From assembly GCA_910591455.2 (NCBI GenBank), contig OU342808.1, forward strand, positions 16,552,121 to 16,616,120: DNA of 64,000 nucleotides. Reading direction: 5' to 3'. Numbering within the stretch: position 1 is the first letter of the stretch; every line of letters starts with the position of its first letter. This DNA comes from Pholis gunnellus (lineage: Eukaryota; Chordata; Actinopteri; Perciformes; Pholidae). The notes under the pieces were generated by a model, which worked only from the letters and a program-made list of their open reading frames with translations, did no database searches and had not been told where the DNA came from. Of the stretch, positions 51,501 through 63,889 are shown one piece after another. A program made the translations under genes and the position numbers.

Positions 51501-54295
51501 ACCACGTGGTGCCGGAGCCCGGCGTCAGCCTGGTTGCAGCCTTCAAACAGTGGAGGGAGTGGGCTGATAGCAAGTCCTGCTGCGACTATTCTCTGCATGT
51601 GGACATCACCGAGTGGAACAAAGGCACTCAAGAAGAGATGGAGGCCCTAGTGAAGGATCATGGTACGCGGGCAGATTCCGTCTTCGCACACATCGAGTTT
51701 AAAAATGAAGAAGGGTTTCTTGCATGGGGAAAACAGACTACAAAACAGTGACTAAAATGTTTCTGCTGTAATGTTTTTTTTATCCTTTTTGGTTTTACTT
51801 TTCCCCTTTGCTCTGGGTTTCCCCTCTTTTGCTCTCCTTATTCCACCTTTTGGCTGTTTTCTCTCATAAGTTTTCTATCTTCAGGTGTCAACTCTTTCCT
51901 GGTCTATTTGGCTTATAAGGATGTTTTCCAACTTTCTGACTCTGAGGTACGCTCGGCTTCTGGTTAATATTAGCGAGCTCTACAGCTGTCTGTCATAGCA
52001 TATGTCTTTGAGGCTGTTAGAAGTCTTTGGGGTGGGAGCTGGCGACCACGAGCTGACCCGTTTGTGCCGTTTTCTTTTAGATCTATGAGGTGTTCAGTGT
52101 AATCCGAGACCTTGGAGCCATTGCACAGGTGCATGCTGAGAACGGAGACATCATTGCAGAGGTAACAGAACCACCAATACATTTGGTCAAGTCTCAGCTG
52201 TAAGCAGCTATTGCCATTTTGGATTCTAATGTTCTTGTGTGGCATTTTTTTTAGGAGCAGAGACGTATTCTAGATCTGGGGATCTCTGGCCCTGAAGGCC
52301 ATGCACTTAGCCGCCCAGAGGAGGTAAGATGGAGCGCTGGCCTCTCGAAAGAGAAAGAGTTTTGTGATCGTGTACTTTTAAGATCAAAAGATTCAGGATA
52401 CAGTACAAGCAAGAAGAGAAGGCCAGCATGGCGACCAGGCTGATGAATGTGACTTTGTGTGTCTGCAGGTGGAGGCCGAGGCAGTAAATCGGTCTGTCAC
52501 CATAGCCAATCAGACCAACTGTCCCCTCTACATCACCAAGGTGATGAGCAAGAGTGCTGCTGATGTCATTGCACTTGCCAGGAAAAAGGGTAAGAATAGA
52601 AATTTAGATTTTTTTTTTTTCTTTGCATATCTTCTGTAGTCTGTCTGTCTTTTTCTTTTTCTTCTGCTGACAGCCTCCTGCCTACTCCTTTAGGTGCCGT
52701 GGTTTACGGAGAGCCCATATCTGCCAGCTTGGGCACAGATGGTACCCATTACTGGAGCAAGAACTGGGCAAAGGCAGCAACCTATGTCACTTCTCCACCG
52801 CTCAGTCCAGATCCCACCACCCCCGACTACCTCAACTCTCTGCTGTCATGGTAGGCACTCTGTGCCAGGACCTGAAGATAACATGCCCACATTTGACGTG
52901 TGCTACTGCTGTGTGCTGCATTCTATTTTTACTAAGCTATTCCCTTTACATAGACATACTTAATACAAAGAGAGAATATTAAGTTTAACGGATGAATGTC
53001 ATGGTTTTGTCATGAGTAATTGCCGATGTAAATCGTGTCCTTAGTCTTCTTGCTTTCTTTCTTTTCTAGCGGGGACTTGCAGGTGACTGGTAGTGCTCAC
53101 TGCACTTTCCAGACATCTCAGCGTGCAATCGGCAAAGATAACTTCACCCTAATCCCAGAGGGCACTAACGGCACCGAGGAGAGGATGTCCCTAATCTGGG
53201 ACAAATGTGTGGTGAGCTCGATGCGACCCACTTGTCACGCGTTCCACAAATTCCTCTCATGAAGTACTTGAGAGCAAATTTCCTTGTCAGCCTTCGCATA
53301 TGTTTAGATGCAAATGTGTTGTCCTAATAGGTGACTGGCAAGATGGATGAGAACCAGTTTGTGGGGGTGACCAGCACGAACGCGGCCAAGATCTTCAACC
53401 TGTTCCCCCGCAAGGGCCGCATCGCTGTGGGGTCTGATGCCGACCTCGTGCTGTGGGACCCGGATGTCACTAAGATCATCTCAGCTAAGAGCCACAACCT
53501 GGTCAGAGGGTTACTTTGCCTGTTTTGACTCTTATTCACCGTGTAGTTTAATAATGTAAAGTTTGCACATGATGGGCTGCAATGCACATTGTGTGCATAA
53601 CATGCTAAACCAGCTCTGTTAAGAGGAGAGGTGCAGCGGCTGTTAGAGGCATTAATACAGGAGCAACAATAGATTAAGTGGTACAGAATAACACACAATC
53701 CAGGTGAAAATTCACAGTCAAACACTGTAGTTTAATCATTAAAAAAGTGAACCGTATTTATTATTATTATGTATTGTAACAATATCCTGAGGGAACAGAC
53801 AGAACAACAACTTTCAGATGTACTGCGAAGCAACGTCCAATTGTATTCATCATAGTTCTTCCCACCCCCCTCCCCCAGGCTGTGGAGTACAACATCTTTG
53901 AGGGCACAGAACTGCGCGGAGGACCTGTGGTGGTGATCAGCCAGGGCAAGATTGTGTTGGAGGAGGGCAGCCTTCACCCCACGGAGGGCTGCGGTCGCTA
54001 CATCAGCCGCAAACCCTTCTCTGACCACGTTTACAAGAGGATAAAGGCTCGCAGCAGGGTGAGTTCCGATCGCAGGCAGTCGCACCTCCGAGCAGACACA
54101 CAACTCCAGTTATGCAGAAACTAAAATCTTCCAAGACAGTTAGCCGGTCAGCTTCTGGTCTGATTGATTGGCCTGTATGTTTAGCTCACAGAGTTACGAG
54201 GGGTCCCCAGGGGCCAGTATGACGGGCCGGTGTGTGAGGTGACCATGACTCCCAAGGTGATGTCCACAGTCTCCTCAGTGAAGACGTCCCCTGCC

Positions 54296-54344
<49 letters not shown>

Positions 54345-54587
54345 CTACTCACCAGCCAGTGCGCAACCTTCACCAGTCTGGCTTCAGTCTGTCTGGTGAG
54401 TGAAAGCACACGTTCATTCCTGTCAGCCGGCCTTGTTCACAACAAGGCAATTAGGTTATAAAGGGTTTGTTATATGTTGATTTTTCTTTTTTTAGGTGCC
54501 CAATTTGATGACAACATTCCTCGTCGCAACACTCAACGCATCGTGGCTCCACCTGGTGGAAAAGCCAACATCACCAACCTCGGCTAG
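48545..54587 (+). CDS. dpysl2: Dihydropyrimidinase-like 2 (CRMP2)
   Basis: Fourteen coding exons: 48545-48586, 50929-51017, 51147-51331, 51498-51662, 51885-51946, 52081-52161, 52255-52323, 52469-52589, 52694-52850, 53070-53211, 53331-53501, 53879-54058, 54185-54395, 54496-54587. Phases agree and give 588 residues (human short form 572). It starts MSGYQGKKNIPRIT and follows the dihydropyrimidinase-like fold (PGGIDVHTRFQMPD, EWADSKSCCDYSLHVDI, AQVHAENGDIIAE, CPLYITKVMSKS, SLGTDG, GRIAVGSDADLVLWDP). CRMP2 is a catalytically inactive member that forms tetramers, binds tubulin and guides axon growth. The tail keeps KTSPAK (Cdk5 site equivalent to Ser522) and ends GGKANITNLG. The striking change is a run of 15 Gln after KTSPAK, where human has two. 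The longer CRMP2A first exon was not located. Confidence 0.97.
54299..54343 (+). repeat. dpysl2: Pure (CAG)15 tract coding polyglutamine in dpysl2
   Basis: Fifteen uninterrupted CAG codons in exon 13, in frame, directly after KTSPAK and before ATHQPVRNLHQSGF. The reading frame is conserved on both sides. Purity of the tract implies recent growth and length polymorphism. Confidence 0.97.
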
Positions 54588-56430
54588 GCTCTTTCCTAAA
54601 ATGAGCGAGGGGTTCAGAGCAACACGGGACCAGAGGCCACTCTTTCCGCTGTCACATCACATCTGGTCACCTCTGACTCCCCCATCACCCCACACACAAG
54701 CACTCCATCCATTCTTATTCACACGCTACCATAATGTCACTTTGTGCAACAAAAAAAAGAGAGAAAAGCACTATTCCATACTGTTTCATCTTTCCTGCCA
54801 TATTCCATTGTCAAGGAAGGATCAAGTGAATTGAAGCAGCTTTTTTTTTTTTTTGGGCATTTCTTTTAAACCCAGTTTGATAATGGATGAAATTAATTTG
54901 TTTACATTTTTTGTATCATTTTTGCTGTACTTGTTTGAGCTGTTAAGTTGCCCTCTTGGCTCAAAAAGTTGACAGAAAAGAAGAGGTTAGTAGTTTCATG
55001 AGCCGGCATTTTAGAAACTGCAGGTGTTCAACAATTTTCTCAATGCGCTGTTCAATAACAGAATGGAGTGAAAAGCCTCCATTGTCCATTTTGTAACACT
55101 GTTGAGCTGTACGGTTGCTGTTTTAGTACAAAAATGTTACATTGTTGCCACAAAAAAAAAAAATCTAAATGCTAATCATGAAAGATTAAGACTGAAGAAC
55201 ATAGTTTCTGCATTTCAGCAGCTAATTTTATCTGAAGTTTGCATTATTTGATCTTTGTGTAGATACTGTGTAAAACAGAACAATTCACCTTGGTCCTCCT
55301 TTTGAATTATAGTTCATTTAAAAAAAATAATTGATGTATCTGTTTTATCACGTCAAGTCATTTGGGAAAGCGCTGACTGCACTGAAAGGGTATTTTATGG
55401 TTGAGCTACTCATTCAACTCCGCCCTGAATATGAGGGGGGGGAGGAGAAATGTCTGGCACATAACATTTTGTCTGAGTCACGTGAACCTTTTCCCTCATC
55501 TCATCCTTTGGTTTTTCCCTCATGTTTATTAAAGATTGTCAGGGCAACAAGCTTCCAATAATCCGACCGGTGTATATTGTTCAGGATACAGACGGACACT
55601 ACGAAGAAGCTAGATGGGAGGTTTGCCGACAACTTCTCTGCACCTGGTGCTATATGACCTTTGCTGTATACGTGCAGATGATGTCCACACCCAACACAGC
55701 ACTCACCATTTACCCAGTTTTGACAAAATTTGTTTTGCACTCGTAACAATCCAAATGATGATAAAATGTATGTGAGCTTGCAACCTTTTTATTTGTATTG
55801 GATATGTCTGTATGTTTTAGAATATGTGTTGAATCAAACTACTTGCCTGCCTGTTCTGTAAGATATTGATAGCACACTGTATCTATGAAGGCTCTTTAAA
55901 GAAGTGGAACCATGATCTTTCAGACCTGATGAAAAATGCTTCGGTATGTATATGAAATCCCCCACAGTGTGTTGATGACGTGTCCCCTGTTCTCGGTGTT
56001 CGTGTCGTGAATGAATTATCAGATATCCAGTTTCTCCTTTCTCACCACCTCTAAATGCCCAACACTGTCGGCACCAGACCCACTCGAGGTTGTAACCGTA
56101 TTCACTAAACCACAGCGGGTCGTCAGTTTCACGGCACTGTGTGGACATACTGTAAAACACTGGATTATTTCTTCCTCATTGCCTTGTCAAGTGTAAGTTT
56201 TGTATGCCAAGCTATAATGTGAAGTGATTTACATTTGGGGAAGCGTCTTGGTGATGGTTATTGAGTTGTGATGTCGAGCACTGTTGTTGCCCCTCTCCCA
56301 GCAAGTGTGATACTCTTGGTCATGTATGTTTTGTAGGATATACCAGGGTTTTGGGGGGGAAATCATCGGTCTTGTCAGCATTTGACCCTATCTGTGTTGA
56401 CTTCAGTGGATTAAAATAATAAAAATGAAA
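54588..56430 (+). other. dpysl2 3' UTR
   Basis: Non-coding sequence after the stop codon. AATAAA at 56418-56423 is the likely end, giving a 3' UTR of about 1.8 kb; no earlier signal was found that fits as well. Short poly-T and poly-A runs occur within it. Confidence 0.55.
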
Positions 56431-56445
56431 GCTATGGTATTGTCT

Positions 56446-56480
56446 TTATATATACGTATATATTGATATATATATAGATA
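56446..56480. repeat. TA-rich simple repeat
   Basis: Alternating TA/TATA sequence with a few interruptions, just past the dpysl2 polyadenylation signal. Confidence 0.85.
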
Positions 56481-57074
56481 AACATCAACAAGTTAACTAG
56501 TTATTATAAAGTGTTACCAATTAATTTAAATGACACTTCTACAGTATCCTAATAATTTCATATCAAGTATTCCTGGAAAAATATATAATTTGGTAATTAT
56601 TATGGGAAATGTACAGATGATGTTCATAAACATTTAGGTTTAGATAGTTTATGAGTCACCAATTTTTCCATGAAAATTAACTTTAAAAGACTGGAAAATT
56701 GTTCACATTCTTCCTAATTTTGCATTTTTGCTCGTTCAGCTGACGAACTGCACAGTTATTAAAAACATGGGTGCTGAGTGGAGCGATGTCGGCTTAATTT
56801 ACACATTAGCTGAGTGAAATGCTTCTTGCTTACAGATGTCTCAGTATTTACAATCCAACACTAGGATATTTAAAGTAACAATCCACTCACAGAATGATAT
56901 TTGTGCAGAGTTTAGATTAGAAGGCTGTTTTCTCATTCAAGTTTCTTGTGCTATACATACAATCTCAATTTAAGGTGTACATACAAACTGATTTTGTGAC
57001 TTCACAACTAGTTTGGAGATCAGTCGTGGTCCAGTATCCAACCTACTCTAGCATGATGTGGAAACTTTAATTAA

Positions 57075-57255
57075 ACTTCCTGCGCACAGGTCTCTTCCTC
57101 TTTCTTCCCATTAAAGGGGTTTTTTGGGGGAGTTTTTCCTGTTCCCATGTGAGGGTTCCGGGACAAGAGGATGTCAAATGTTTACATATTGTAAAGCCCT
57201 CTGAGGCTAATTTGTAATTTGTGATTTTGGGCTATACAAAAATTAATTGAATTTA
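57075..57255. repeat. Dispersed fish repeat, 3'-tail type
   Basis: Contains CTCTTTCTTCCCATTAAAG, GGGAGTTTTTCCTGTTCCC, TGTAAAGCCCTCTGAGGC and GGGCTATACAAA, ending near AATTAATTGAATT. I know this word order from very many percomorph fish loci, where it ends short interspersed copies. Family name not assigned. Confidence 0.6.
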
Positions 57256-57537
57256 CTGACTTTTAACATTTATAAAATAAAGATTTTTCAACTAGGGAGT
57301 AGATGTAATGTTTAACTCTTTAACTGAACTTTTTTGTGCAACAAACATCAGATGCAAATAGATATATTTTTTATTTTTTTGTAGTTGTATTCTCATAGGG
57401 GTAATTTTTCTGCATCATGAATAGTTAAATAGAAGTTCACCAACGCAGCACTGTCTCCAATGTCCTTTTACAGACATTTAAAAATCCTAAAACAGTTTGA
57501 CATATAACACAAAGTGACCTCAAATTAAAATGTGTCA

Positions 57538-57570
57538 CACTCCATCCACATCCCAGCTGTGGATGGAGTG
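57538..57570. repeat. Perfect 13-bp inverted repeat (hairpin)
   Basis: CACTCCATCCACA (57538-57550) is the exact reverse complement of TGTGGATGGAGTG (57558-57570), with a 7-base loop. It lies in intergenic DNA and has no T run that would suggest a polymerase III end. Confidence 0.9.
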
Positions 57571-59661
57571 ACTGCAGATAGGCAGTGAGACACTAGGTGG
57601 AGGCACAGTCATGATGCGCAGCATTTGGTTTTTAAGACAATTCACCCACAGGGAGCTGCCGGTAAAATGACATGAGCAACTTCACAGTGAATGCACACAT
57701 CAGCAACAGCTCAGTGACTAGTGATGCCCCCCGGCTGTTTGACAGTTGTCCAATTAGGACTTAGCATGATGAATGCACTGATTAAACCTGAAAGGGGAAT
57801 CCTATAATGTCAATAACTTTACCGTCACTAATGAGCGCTTTAAAGAGAAAACAAAATGCATCAGGACTACCCGAGTCCTCCTGGGAAAGGTATGCAGACA
57901 TGAGTCACCAGCAGTGCTAGCTGTGCTTTCAATCCACTGGAACACAGACACTACTATTTTTAGCATTCATGATTAATTGTATTCCCCTTTGGAATAAGCT
58001 TTATCAGAATATTAAAAGTATACATTGATCATTTAAACATTAAAACATACAATTAGGGAGTGCTGGTGAAACAAATTGGTGGTGTTATTGGTCTGTTCCA
58101 GTCTAATATCGGACTCCTGCAAGGATGCAGATCTAATTATAGTATTCATTACAGCTATTGCATTTGGAGGATGATATATCTTTATAAAGGGTGGCACACA
58201 GATATTTATTGGCTGAGGTTTAGTTCATAATGCCAACACTTTGTATAGAGAGAGAGCCAAAAGAGGGAGGGGTGAACTCTGTCATCTGAATCATCTGTAG
58301 TTTATTGCTGATGCTGGTAGCTTCCTCTCCGAATAGCATCTGTGCAGAGATGGTGTGATTTAAAGGTTCACAGACGTGTCAGTCAATGACAACGCGGACA
58401 CAGACAAGCACTCTTGCTGCATTGCCGTCCCCTGTGGGTAAGCTGTTGACTCCATTTCTACTGCACTTAACACACAACTGCATCCCGTCCTTTTTGCACT
58501 CGCAAAGGGAGTACATCTTGGTACTACAGAAGGAGAAAATAAATCAATAGTCGGCAGAGGATGTCCTCTTGCCCTTTGATGCCGCTTGGTAACCAGAGAG
58601 ACACTAACTACACACTCGTTTTTTCTCCTTTGCGCTGGAAAACAGCACCCCCGCAGCAGATCTTATAAAAGTCGAGACTTTGCATATGGATGGTAACTAA
58701 AAAAAGTACTGAAACAAGGAGTACAGCCTGAGGGAAGAATGTCTGAGACTGTGTATGAGTTAACTTGACATTTCTAAATCTGGGGGATTTTTTTAAGAGG
58801 CTTGTGGGCTGGTCAGGATTGAGGTCAACAACCACAAGGTCAGTTGAAATTCCACAGAAGTATATTAAGACATCCATCTGGCACTGCTCCTAGGTACATG
58901 GAATTGTAGACATGTGAAAAGATGAACTGGAGGTTTTCAGGGGCTGTGTATCCAGTGAGTCATCCAAATGAAACCACAGGCGTCCAAAAATGTCCTCATG
59001 AATCCCTTTAGGAATATGACATACACATTTATTGTATTGTGACGTGGGAGCAGCAAAGTCCGTTAGTTTTTACTGTGTACGGAGCAGTGTACAAACATTA
59101 TTTTGACAACAGGAACAGCATTAGGCACACTTTGGAGACAACAGGAGCACCACTGACCAGCGTTTTTAAACTTTTTGGTGAAATCATGCAATATATAACA
59201 TTTTCCTATGAACATTTTTTATACATTTGAACTGTTCTTCGGTAATATAAAACATGTAAACACATTGTAATATTTTGGTCTCTTTACTATGAGGAATTTT
59301 TCTTTTGATCCAATTCAGGGATTCTTTTTTTTTTTTCTTTACAAAATTTGATACAAATTTGCTTTATTTTCATCCCTTCTAAGCTGTATTCTGCTACAGT
59401 TTGTTTTTAGAAAGCATAAAAGCCATCTTCTTAAAGGGGTAAAATAAACTATGTATGATAAATATCGACATTTTGTTTTTCTTTGACAATCATACATCCA
59501 GGAAAAATCACAAAATGTTATCAAAGCTGAGACTTTTTAAAATATAAAAATTCAAAGCAGCCACCATCCAATCCAACTCATCCAACTGTGCAAAAGGAAA
59601 TATATTGTCATCCGTGACATTGAAAGAGGAGTCATGACTAATGGATGAAGGATTATCGTGG

Positions 59662-60218
59662 CTATACAGGCTCTCCTTTTTCTGACAGGGACAGTTGGTG
59701 GATTTTAATGGTGGGAAGGTTTCCGACTGGAGGCGGCTGGGCGCAGTTTGACTCCTGCGGGGGAGTCCCACCACTGAAGACACAGCAGCAGGTCCGATGG
59801 AAGCTTTTACTGCAGAGTTTGGCCACTTTATCCCTGCTCGTCTTGGCCGGTCCTGGTCCACCTGAGGGGCTTCCGGGAAAGACATTCCACTCCCTGCTGT
59901 CCCTGGAGGAGGGGGTTCTGGACAGGGCCATGGAGGAGGAAGGGCTGAGCCGACAGGGCCCCCCCCTGCTGTCCAGTCCCAGAGTGAGGGGCTGACTGTG
60001 ACCCTGAGTTTGACTCTGACCTGCCCTCAGATGATGTTGATGGTGTGGTCTGGGTGTCTTTCTCAGACAGTGACCTCCGAGTAAACTCTGGAAAGCTTTC
60101 TTAAACTCCTGGTTGGAGCACGGGTAAATGATGGGGTTGATGCAGCTATTGAAGTAACCGAGCCAGAACGTGATCTTGAAGACAGTGTCTGAAGGTCTGT
60201 ATGCGGGAAAGATGGCGC
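59662..60218 (-). CDS. adra1a: Alpha-1A adrenergic receptor, last coding exon (partial)
   Basis: A minus-strand exon from acceptor CCCACAG (next to 60218) to the stop codon at 59662. It codes about 185 residues: the start of TM7 (TVFKITFWLGYFNSCINPII, with the NPxxY motif as NPIIY), helix 8 (PCSNQEFKKAFQSLL) and a long cytosolic tail with SKSFHRTCCCVF and the end PTIKIHQLSLSEKGEPV. TM7 and the tail end match ADRA1A rather than ADRA1B or 1D. The split before TM7, here in phase 1, is the known intron position of alpha-1 receptors. ADRA1A is a Gq-coupled noradrenaline/adrenaline receptor. The exon for the N-terminus and TM1-6 lies past the right edge. The middle of the tail is rich in Pro, Ser and Arg and diverges from mammals. 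Confidence 0.93.
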
Positions 60219-60364
60219 CTGTGGGAACATTAGGGTGATAAACATTGCATTAACAGGACTGCAGAAGGAACGACAATATCCCAACTAAACTCTGAAACAT
60301 GGAGTTTGATATATTAGAAAATAAGGGCTTTGTGATGCGGAAGGCACAAATGCAATTTGAGCTA

Positions 60365-60850
60365 AATGCTAACATTAGCTTTCAAACATGCTCTCAGTTA
60401 CAATGCTACCATGCTGATGTTAAGCAGGTAATATTGAATTTACATGTGTTAGCATGCTAATTAGCTAAACACAAAGTACAGGTGTCATTGATGGAAATGC
60501 AATTAGTTTTGCAGTTGTTTGGTGTCCTCTAGAGACAGTGAAGGCAATCTGTAAAATAATGAACGGTAATCCATCCAATAGTCATAACTCACTCTAAACC
60601 ACAAATGTCAAGCTCATGACTCCGGATTCAGCTTGTAATGAACATGAATGTCTGTTCAGAATTTTCGAATCCATGTTTTATATGTCGGTGGCGCAAAGCA
60701 GAACGAGTGTCACCTCATCCTCTGGGGACCATGAACATCTGTTAAAAAAGATATCTTATGACAATGCATCCAACAATTATTGAGATATTTCAGTCTGGAC
60801 CCAAGTGGTGAGCTGAATGATTAAATATTCCCGTGCCACTAGCATGGCTG
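60365..60850. repeat. Dispersed percomorph repeat (GCTAAC-rich)
   Basis: Holds TTAGCATGCTAATTAGCTAA, ACACAAAGTACAGGTGTCATTG and, further on, ATTGAGATATTTCAGTCTGGACC followed by GCCACTAGCATGGCT. The same chain of words is familiar from many spiny-rayed fish introns. It appears diverged and internally shortened. Family name not assigned. Confidence 0.65.
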
Positions 60851-61209
60851 AAATCTTACTTGTTCTTGTATCTGTTGCATCAAAGGTTGTGTTTATATCA
60901 AATTAACAAGTGATCTGCTCTGATTAATATCCACTTAATCTTTCAATTTAATCCAGTTTTGTCTAAAAAAAGCTCCCTACTTGCCATCAAGGTGAACGAT
61001 TTTATTAAAATTGCCTTCATGAATTGTGCTGCTTGTGATGTATTCACATCAGAAAGCATGCGTTGGATCCTTAATAAAAAAGCAGAGAAAATAACTTAAC
61101 AGGCACATTACATGCAGCCCTGTTAGTCATTGTAAATATGACTCTTCATATATCCAGTGACTGCCAGTGAAACAGAATAATTAAATAGCTGATTTCTTGT
61201 GTGACTGCA

Positions 61210-61228
61210 CTATCTATCTATCTATCTA
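61210..61228. repeat. (CTAT)n short tandem repeat
   Basis: About five CTAT units in the adra1a intron. Confidence 0.9.
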
Positions 61229-61740
61229 CAGAGCTGCTGAAAATGAGAATGTGATACAGAGACGGATAGAAAGAAGAGATGGAGAGAGTTTGAGAACAAA
61301 TTATTTTGTGCGTGGCTGTGCAGCTCATACAATTTATCCCCAGCTGTGCCAAAAAACAATTCCTTTACAGCCCTTCATAGAAAATGAAGAAAGATATTGC
61401 AGCTGTTCAATACACAAATTGTTGTCCAAAATCAATAAAACATAACTGACTGAAAACTGTGTAACAGGTTTCAGGTTGAATGTCACAGTCCACAGATATT
61501 AAAATGTCTTCGAACTCAGTTCAGCAGAATTCATTTTAAAGTAGCATTACAGTACTTTTGGCCACCCTGGGGCAGAAAAACAATCTAAAAACACTACATG
61601 GAAATATTTCCACGTAATATAGTTGTTGTGGTGAACATGTCAGCAAACAGTTGCCTATTTACACATTCTTCAGACACAAAGCAACATCAGCATTCATTTG
61701 GAGTTGTGTCCACCTAGTAAGTCAAACATTTACTCTCCTT

Positions 61741-62340
61741 TTGGCTCTGTATGAAATATGGACGCGTCTCTGATGTCACCCATAGGTTTCTGAGGAGCCG
61801 TTGTGAAGCTGAAAGTGGGTGGCTCCGGTGGTCATTTGAGGAACCACATCTGCATTGGATTCATTTTGTAGCACCGCAGGTTGCCGCTTGGTCTCTGCTA
61901 ACTTCTGAGAAAAATGTCTGATTCTTAAGCAGCTATAGCTAAATGTTTGACTATAATCACAAGCTAACGTTGTCTCTCTGTTGTTATTGCTAGACAGGTA
62001 GTGTCGGCTATAGTGTTTTTTTATTTGTTTCAGCTGGGTCCTAAAATTACATTGGTGACATTGTTGAGAATGAACAAAAAAACAGTAAAGTTGTGGGCTG
62101 TGAAATCTGATTGACGCTAAAATGCCTAGCAGAGCTGAAGGGAATAGCAGAGTTGGTTGATTCTGTAGGTAATATCTGTATCCTCATCAGCGACCTGCGT
62201 TTTAAACCTACAGGAGTGTAACTTTTCACCCTTTTGTTGTGACGTAGACGTGTACTTCAGGGGGTGTCAGTACATCCTGACATCATTGTGGTTACAGGTG
62301 CAACAGAGTGCACTTCTGACCACACCCGGCCACACCCAGA
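61741..62340. repeat. Probable dispersed repeat remnant
   Basis: Contains TCTGATGTCACCCATAGG and nearby words that I associate with an abundant fish repeat. The limits are approximate and the copy seems old. Confidence 0.4.
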
Positions 62341-63484
62341 GTTAAAACTTTAAACCAAAGGGCGCAGAAACACGTTTCTTTTTTTTTCCTTAATCACTTA
62401 ATGAAGTTATTCTTTAATTTACCTGAAATGTCAAGGAGAGAAAAGGACAATCCACAAACAAACACAGAGCTAAAACAACTCATCATTTTCAATTTTTTGA
62501 CGAGATTGAATTCCCACGATTCATTTTTCTCAAAATAATGTTTAGGCTGCTGCAATAATCCAAATCAAACAATCATGATGTATCCAGCTCTACACGACAA
62601 AACCAGACCATTGCTTGGTAATTTACTTATACTCTTTACTATCTCTCATCATCCAGAGACTTGTGGCAGCAGTATGATGATGAGTATGCAGTCTGATGCC
62701 AGGATTAGATGGAGAGCATTGCTAAGCTGAGGCTTTTTCTCAAAAGCAAAAGCCAAATGGTAGCAGCTAAATTTATAAGCATAATAGCATTAAATAAATA
62801 AAAAAAAGCCCAGAGGGATTTGTGAGGGTTTTGTCATATCTCATATATTCTTGGTTGGAATTTCCTTCTCACATTCCCATCATATTGACTCCAGCACATA
62901 CAGTTGCAAGCCGTGCGAGTTCCCCTCAAGCACACTTCAGGGACAGTAGTAGACGGGAACATCAAATAAAGTCTGACACTGATGTGATGGCTTTATCTGT
63001 CAGTCTTGGACTGGCATTGTGATGAAGTGAGACAGGAAGGAGCAGAGAAATTACTTTAAGCTTCATTCAAAGATATCTGTTTGAAATATATGTTGGTCGG
63101 AAGTGCTGTGCTTTTGTTTACAGAGAGGAGAGCACTTGTGCCAGGCAGACATCTACACATTTTATTGGGCCTATTTATAGAGCGTCTACCTGGCCGAGTC
63201 AAAACATTTACTACGCTGCTCAAGAGGCCACAAGGCTTGCATGAATGACAGTAAATTCAGAGTGCGCCCACCAAAGAGCAATTCAATCATCATTAAAATC
63301 GCTAGCACTTAAAAACCTGGCAGCTGCATGAATCGATCAATAAAATTAATTAATGCAGGAGTTAAGTATAGCTTTCTTGAAGTGGTGTGGCTCATATGTG
63401 TGAGTGCAGAATATTAAATATGTGAACCTGTTTTTAATTTGTGAAATCTTATTGATTAAAAAAGGAAAGGTACATAATACGAGA

Positions 63485-63885
63485 TCTCTATTGTCTCTCA
63501 ACGGCTCTGAACATGGCGACGTGGCTCAAAGCTAACAGAGCACTTAGCACTTTTGCTAACTGTGTTAACCTGAGGGGGAACGAGAGGGTGGGCACTATCT
63601 TCCGCAGCAACGCCCTCGGTTAGGGCAACTTAGCTGTAACTGCCGTATGAGAGCAGTGTCGATCAACCGCTATGAGCTCAGTGGGGTTCACTACCATGTA
63701 TGCAGGGCCGGCCCGGCTATGTCAACAAAGCAAGGTGGAGCTCTGATAACAGCACACACAGAGGGAGAGCAACTTCATTCCCTGCTCAGGTAGACATTAC
63801 TCCACTACATCTTTACATAGCAAATCGTTTTTTGCTGCCATATTAATGTTCTTGACGACCTATATTGCTCCTTTAAAATGCCTGT
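63485..63885. repeat. Dispersed percomorph repeat
   Basis: Includes AACATGGCGACGTGGCTCA, ACAGCACACACAGAGGGAGAG, CTGCTCAGGTAGACATTACT, TTGCTGCCATATTAATGTTC and ATATTGCTCCTTTAA. This combination recurs in percomorph genomes. Family name not assigned. Confidence 0.6.
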
Positions 63886-63889
63886 CCTG

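Larger units (their letters stand above)
56431..59661. other. Intergenic between convergent dpysl2 and adra1a
   Basis: No coding exon. It contains a TA-rich simple repeat (56446-56480), a dispersed-repeat tail (about 57075-57255), a perfect 13-bp hairpin (57538-57570), and on the right the probable adra1a 3' UTR, with minus-strand AATAAA at plus 59363-59368 and 59028-59033. Confidence 0.5.

Noticed and set aside
59645..59995. 116-codon plus-strand open frame
   Set aside because: Antisense to the adra1a tail; the receptor motif NPIIY and the conserved C-terminus fix the coding strand.
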